Part shown: in pieces, positions 60,856-64,000 of the stretch | How positions within the stretch are numbered: position 1 is the first letter of the stretch | Layout of the letters: every line of letters begins with the position of its first letter | NCBI RefSeq assembly: GCF_028993555.1 | Contig: NZ_CP118610.1 | Location: 2,356,001 to 2,420,000, forward strand | Direction of reading: 5' to 3' | DNA: 64,000 nucleotides | Source: Ensifer adhaerens | GTDB taxonomy: Bacteria > Pseudomonadota > Alphaproteobacteria > Rhizobiales > Rhizobiaceae | The notes under the pieces: generated by a model | Seen by the model: the letters and a program-made list of their open reading frames with translations, nothing else | What the model was told of the DNA's origin: nothing | Databases searched by the model: none | Made by a program: the position numbers and the translations under genes

Positions 60856-60956
60856 CTGCATGTGTCCTTTAATCGTAGCCGATTAAAGGACACATGCAGC
60901 AATTCAAAGTGCTACAGCGACCTTTGCGCGTCTCATAAGACGCGCGGCGCTGTAGG
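60856..60956 (+). repeat. Two-palindrome intergenic element, copy F (most intact)
   Basis: The left palindrome has perfect 20-bp arms (60856-60875 and 60880-60899) around TAGC, and its right arm contains the ATGCAG. The micro-frame at 60894 encodes MQQFKVLQRPLRVS with TAA at 60936-60938 in the loop of the right hairpin (GCGCGTCT/AGACGCGC inside CTACAGCG/CGCTGTAG). It abuts the metF 3' end. Confidence 0.9.
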
Positions 60957-60969
60957 TCGCCTCAGGAAC

Positions 60970-61920
60970 TCAGGCCGCCGCTCCTGCCGCCACCGGGAGC
61001 CGCGCATCGGGGAGCAATACGCTCGGCTCCGCCGCGCCCCGCTCGAAGCCGACGAGATCCAGGACCGCCGTCACCAGGGGCGAACGGTTCATCGTGTAGA
61101 GGTGGAAATCGCGCACGCCGCGCCGGGCGAGATCGACGATCTGTTCGGCGGCGATATGGGTCGCCTCCTTGAAGCGCTCGGCCGGCTGATCCTCCAGATG
61201 CACGAGCCGGGTGACGATCGCCTCCGGCACGCTCGCGCCACAGAGGCCGGCAAATTTCTGCACTTGCGCCAGATTGTTGATAGGCAGGATGCCCGGCACG
61301 ATCGGAATGTTGACGCCGGCGCGACGCACCCGTTCGAGGTAGCGCTCGAAATCGTTGTTGTCGAAGAAGAACTGGGTCAGCGCCCGGTTGGCTCCGGCAT
61401 CGACCTTGCGCTTCAGCATGTCGATATCGGCAGCCACGTCAGGGCTCTCGGGATGCTTCTCCGGATAGGAGGAGACGGAAATCTCGATATCGCCGCCTCG
61501 AGCGCGGATCGCCCGCACCAGATCGGTGCTGCTCGCGTAGCCATCCGGATGCGGCTGATAGGTGCTGCCGATGCCGCCTTGAGGGTCGCCGCGCAGCGCC
61601 ACGAAATGGCGGACGCCATAATCGATGTACTCGTCGATGACCGCATCGACTTCTGCCTTCGGTGCACCGACGCAGGTCAGGTGCGCGGCCGTATTGGCAA
61701 ACCCCTTCTCCTCGATCATCCGCCTGACCGTCGTCAGCGAACGCGCCTTGGTCGAACCGCCCGCGCCATAGGTAACGGTCACGAAGGCGGGATCGAAGAT
61801 GGAAAGATCTTCCGCCGTCTGGAAGAGCTGCGCTTCCATTTCGTCGGTCTTGGGAGGGAAATACTCGAAGGAGAGCCTCAGATTGCCACGCTCGGCCGGA
61901 TAAAGCGTCTGTGCCGTCAT
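60970..61920 (-). CDS. metF: 5,10-methylenetetrahydrofolate reductase MetF
   Basis: FAD enzyme that makes 5-methyltetrahydrofolate for methionine synthesis. The 316-residue product has LSFEYFPPKTDEMEAQL (the catalytic glutamate region), VTVTYGAGGSTKARSLTTVR, and the folate-binding HFVALRGDPQGG, all MTHFR signatures. The ATG at 61920 is preceded by GGGGGAG at 7 nt and lies 2 bp after the stop of the ArsR-methyltransferase gene, so both genes form one operon. No U-rich terminator is clear; repeat copy F lies directly behind the stop. Confidence 0.97.
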   Translation of the reverse strand: MTAQTLYPAERGNLRLSFEYFPPKTDEMEAQLFQTAEDLSIFDPAFVTVTYGAGGSTKARSLTTVRRMIEEKGFANTAAHLTCVGAPKAEVDAVIDEYIDYGVRHFVALRGDPQGGIGSTYQPHPDGYASSTDLVRAIRARGGDIEISVSSYPEKHPESPDVAADIDMLKRKVDAGANRALTQFFFDNNDFERYLERVRRAGVNIPIVPGILPINNLAQVQKFAGLCGASVPEAIVTRLVHLEDQPAERFKEATHIAAEQIVDLARRGVRDFHLYTMNRSPLVTAVLDLVGFERGAAEPSVLLPDARLPVAAGAAA

Positions 61921-61922
61921 TC

Positions 61923-62942
61923 TCAAACTCCCCCTGCATGAACGCGCGGCCGCGGCGTTTCATTCTCATTCACGGCGCGCCGATCGCGCGCCAGCCAGAT
62001 CGTCACCGTCAGCTTTTCTTCCTCGGCCCCTTCCGGCGAAAGGTCCGTGGTCTTTTCGAGCACCAGGCCGGCCTTGGCGAGCCAATCGGCAATCGCCTGG
62101 TGCGAGAATCCGAGGCGCGCATGGGCATGCTCGTCGCGCAGATGTTCAAGCGCGTGCGGCGCGAAGTCGATGATCACGAGGCGACCGCCCGGCATCAGCA
62201 TGCGCGCCGCTTCCGCGATCGCCGCCTCCGGCTCCTCGAGGAAGTGCAGCACCTGGTGAATGGTGACGAGATCGAAGGCCTGGCCGTCGAGCGGCAGGTT
62301 GAAGATATCGCCGTGCCGGATCGACGCCTTGGTGATACCGGCACGATCGAGGTTGGAGCGCGCAACGGCCAGCATGTCGCGGCTGGCATCGACACCGACG
62401 CCGCGGCGGTAGAGCCCTTCGAAGAGCTGCAGGATCCGCCCGGTGCCGGTTCCCAGATCAAGCAGGCTCTCGACAGGCTCGTCTCCGACCATCTCACGCA
62501 GCTTGGCCTCGACATCACGCTCACTGACATGCAGGCGGCGAAGCTCGTCCCAGCCGGCGGCGTTGCGGCTGAAATAGGCCTGCGCCTTCTCGGCCCTCGC
62601 CTTCTTCAGGGTGGTCAGCCGCGCCGCATCGCGCGAAAGCACGGCGTCGTCAGCAGACGCAGACGCCAGCATGGCCCGCACGAGCCCGACGCGGGCACCG
62701 TCCTGCCTGAGACGGAAATAGGCCCAGGCGCCTTCCTGATAACGGTCGATGAGCTCGACTTCGGCAAGCAGCTTCAGGTGCCGCGAAATACGCGGCTGCG
62801 ACTGCCCGAGAATTTCGGTAAGATCGGTAACGGTAAGGTCGCCAGCGGCAAGCAAAGCGACAAGACGCATGCGGGTCGGCTCTCCCGCCGCCTTCAGCAC
62901 GTCCACCAGCGCATCCAGACCGAGTTCTTTCTGAACTGCCAT
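61923..62942 (-). CDS. ArsR-type regulator fused to a SAM-dependent methyltransferase
   Basis: A 339-residue two-domain protein. The N-terminal ~95 residues are an ArsR winged helix (DALVDVLKAAGEPTRMRLVA, LTVTDLTEILGQSQPRISRH with recognition helix QSQPRISRHLKLL). No CxC metal site is visible. The C-terminal part is a class I methyltransferase (SLLDLGTGTGRILQLFEGLY, then RGVGVDASRDMLAVARSNL). Such fusions beside metF are thought to sense SAM or SAH and control methionine genes. It is upstream of metF in one operon. The ATG at 62942 has GGGGA 6 nt upstream. Confidence 0.9.
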   Translation of the reverse strand: MAVQKELGLDALVDVLKAAGEPTRMRLVALLAAGDLTVTDLTEILGQSQPRISRHLKLLAEVELIDRYQEGAWAYFRLRQDGARVGLVRAMLASASADDAVLSRDAARLTTLKKARAEKAQAYFSRNAAGWDELRRLHVSERDVEAKLREMVGDEPVESLLDLGTGTGRILQLFEGLYRRGVGVDASRDMLAVARSNLDRAGITKASIRHGDIFNLPLDGQAFDLVTIHQVLHFLEEPEAAIAEAARMLMPGGRLVIIDFAPHALEHLRDEHAHARLGFSHQAIADWLAKAGLVLEKTTDLSPEGAEEEKLTVTIWLARDRRAVNENETPRPRVHAGGV

Positions 62943-62957
62943 CACGATCCCCATCAA

Positions 62958-62979
62958 CACATAAAGATATGTTTATGTG
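62958..62979 (-). promoter_or_regulatory. Candidate operator of the ArsR-metF operon
   Basis: CACATAAA-GATATG-TTTATGTG is a perfect 8-bp inverted repeat with a 6-bp centre, 15 bp upstream of the regulator start codon. The symmetry and AT-rich half-sites suit ArsR dimers, suggesting autoregulation. Confidence 0.6.
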
Positions 62980-63049
62980 ATTTGCGATGTCGGTGCAAGC
63001 GGATTTGCGCGGAGAGGCCAAACAATGGCGCTTGCGGAACAGGGCATGC

Positions 63050-63084
63050 AAAGGAAAACGGGCGGAGCCTGCGCTTCGCCCGTT
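63050..63084 (-). terminator. Terminator of ettA
   Basis: On the minus strand AACGGGCG pairs with CGCCCGTT (extended by AGC/GCT inside), followed by TTCCTTT, about 90 bp after the ettA stop. Confidence 0.6.
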
Positions 63085-63172
63085 CCCGCAACAATGGACT
63101 TTCAATTCCCGCCTTCGCGGCGTTGCCGCGATGGGTTGGGCGCCGCAAGAAAGGCGAGCGCCCTTGCCCTGA

Positions 63173-64000
63173 TCAGCGCGTCAGGCGCTTGTAGGTGACG
63201 CGCTTCGGGTTGACCGAATCCGGGCCGAGGCGACGGATCTTGTCCTTCTCGTAGTCTTCGAAGTTGCCTTCGAACCACTCGACCTGGCTGTCGCCTTCAA
63301 AGGCGAGGATGTGCGTTGCCAGGCGGTCGAGGAACATGCGGTCGTGGCTGATGATAACGGCGCAGCCGGCGAAGTTTTCGAGCGCGACTTCAAGCGCTGC
63401 CAGCGTCTCGGTGTCGAGGTCGTTGGTCGGTTCGTCGAGCAGCAGAACGTTGCCGCCGGCCTTCAGCATCTTGGCAAGGTGAACGCGGTTGCGCTGACCA
63501 CCCGAGAGGTTGCCGACCTTCTGCTGCTGGTCGCCGCCCTTGAAGTTGAAGGTCGAGCAATAGGCGCGCGAGTTCATCTCGTGCTTGCCGAGCTTGATGA
63601 CTTCGGCGCCGCCGGAGATTTCCTCCCAGACGGTCTTGTTGCCGTCGAGCGCGTCGCGGCTCTGGTCGACATAGCCGAGATGGACGGTCTCGCCGATGCG
63701 GATCGAGCCACTGTCGGGCTGTTCCTGGCCGGTGATCATGCGGAAGAGCGTCGTCTTACCGGCGCCGTTCGGGCCGATGATGCCGACGATGCCGCCCGGC
63801 GGCAGCTTCAGCGACAGGCCGTCGATGAGCAGGCGGTCGCCATAGCCCTTGGTGACGCCTTCCATCTCGATGACCACCTGGCCGAGACGTTCGCCGACCG
63901 GAATGATGATCTGCGCGTCGCCCGGACGCTGGTTTTCCGCCGCGTTGACCAGTTCGTCGTAGGAGCGGATACGCGCCTTGGACTTGGCCTGGCGAGCCTT
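63173..64000 (-). CDS. ettA: Energy-dependent translational throttle protein EttA (ABC-F), C-terminal part
   Basis: The gene runs off the right edge; 275 residues plus the stop are present. The visible part begins in the inter-domain linker ([20 protein letters not shown]) and contains the second ABC cassette: Walker [18 protein letters not shown], signature [15 protein letters not shown], Walker [21 protein letters not shown] and the H-switch [20 protein letters not shown]. No membrane segments are present, as in ABC-F proteins. EttA binds the ribosomal E site and tunes early elongation to the ATP/ADP ratio. Confidence 0.96.
   Translation of the reverse strand, partial: KARQAKSKARIRSYDELVNAAENQRPGDAQIIIPVGERLGQVVIEMEGVTKGYGDRLLIDGLSLKLPPGGIVGIIGPNGAGKTTLFRMITGQEQPDSGSIRIGETVHLGYVDQSRDALDGNKTVWEEISGGAEVIKLGKHEMNSRAYCSTFNFKGGDQQQKVGNLSGGQRNRVHLAKMLKAGGNVLLLDEPTNDLDTETLAALEVALENFAGCAVIISHDRMFLDRLATHILAFEGDSQVEWFEGNFEDYEKDKIRRLGPDSVNPKRVTYKRLTR

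Overview
The window reads as a chromosomal segment of an alphaproteobacterium of the Rhizobiaceae, most like Sinorhizobium/Ensifer. This rests on the gene content and order: a large dcw (division and cell wall) cluster with a ~600-residue FtsZ, aqpZ next to ddl, a PPi-type phosphofructokinase, and the btaAB betaine-lipid genes. It also fits the high GC and a family of ~100-bp two-palindrome intergenic repeats. The assignment comes from remembered gene orders, not from a search. I see no tRNA, rRNA operon, CRISPR array, transposase, prophage or plasmid-type gene.

Layout. 1-3.2 kb: truncated azlC, the panC-panB pantothenate pair (minus) and a small exported protein (plus). 3.2-11.4 kb: two metabolic modules, each with a LysR regulator: cupin-MFS-aldo/keto reductase (minus), and amidase-MFS (plus). 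11.0-12.9 kb: an orphan hypothetical gene, a VOC protein and a CatB-type acetyltransferase. 12.9-19.6 kb: ligA, a 2H phosphoesterase, recN, bamD and lpxC, all minus. 20-25 kb: ddl-ftsQ-ftsA-ftsZ, minus. 25.4-28.5 kb: aqpZ, a plus-strand MHS-type transporter and an exported hypothetical interrupt the cluster. 28.7-42.8 kb: mraZ-rsmH-ftsL-ftsI-murE-murF-mraY-murD-ftsW-murG-murC-murB, minus, with ATGA or TGATG couplings at many junctions. 43.4-43.8 kb: RNase P RNA. 43.9-52.7 kb: an FAD oxidoreductase, lytic transglycosylases, an AmpD-like amidase with a TerB/DnaJ protein, pfp, a LysE exporter with a folded leader, and a serine hydrolase. 52.9-60.3 kb: a GGDEF protein with a degenerate EAL domain, btaAB, a GH25 lysozyme lipoprotein, an MltB-type transglycosylase and an EamA transporter. 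60.5-64 kb: a 25-residue membrane peptide gene with its own promoter and terminator, metF with an ArsR-methyltransferase regulator, and the 3' part of ettA.

How the genes work together. The core is the complete cytoplasmic route from UDP-MurNAc to lipid II (murC, D, E, F, mraY, murG, murB, ddl) with the division proteins FtsL, I, W, Q, A, Z and the outer-membrane factors LpxC and BamD. Five peptidoglycan-cleaving enzymes lie downstream. Upstream of mraZ are four TGGG boxes at exact 10-bp spacing, a probable MraZ operator. CtrA-like half-sites lie upstream of mraZ and of ddl.

The most unusual signals are: (i) six copies of a palindromic element, three of which carry an intact 13-14-codon micro-ORF ending at the same place in a hairpin loop; (ii) a nested hairpin that buries the ribosome site of the LysE gene; (iii) three GANTC sites inside a perfect hairpin at the ligA start; (iv) the isolated 25-residue hydrophobic peptide gene; (v) the ArsR-methyltransferase regulator with a palindrome just upstream of its start; and (vi) the degenerate EAL domain.
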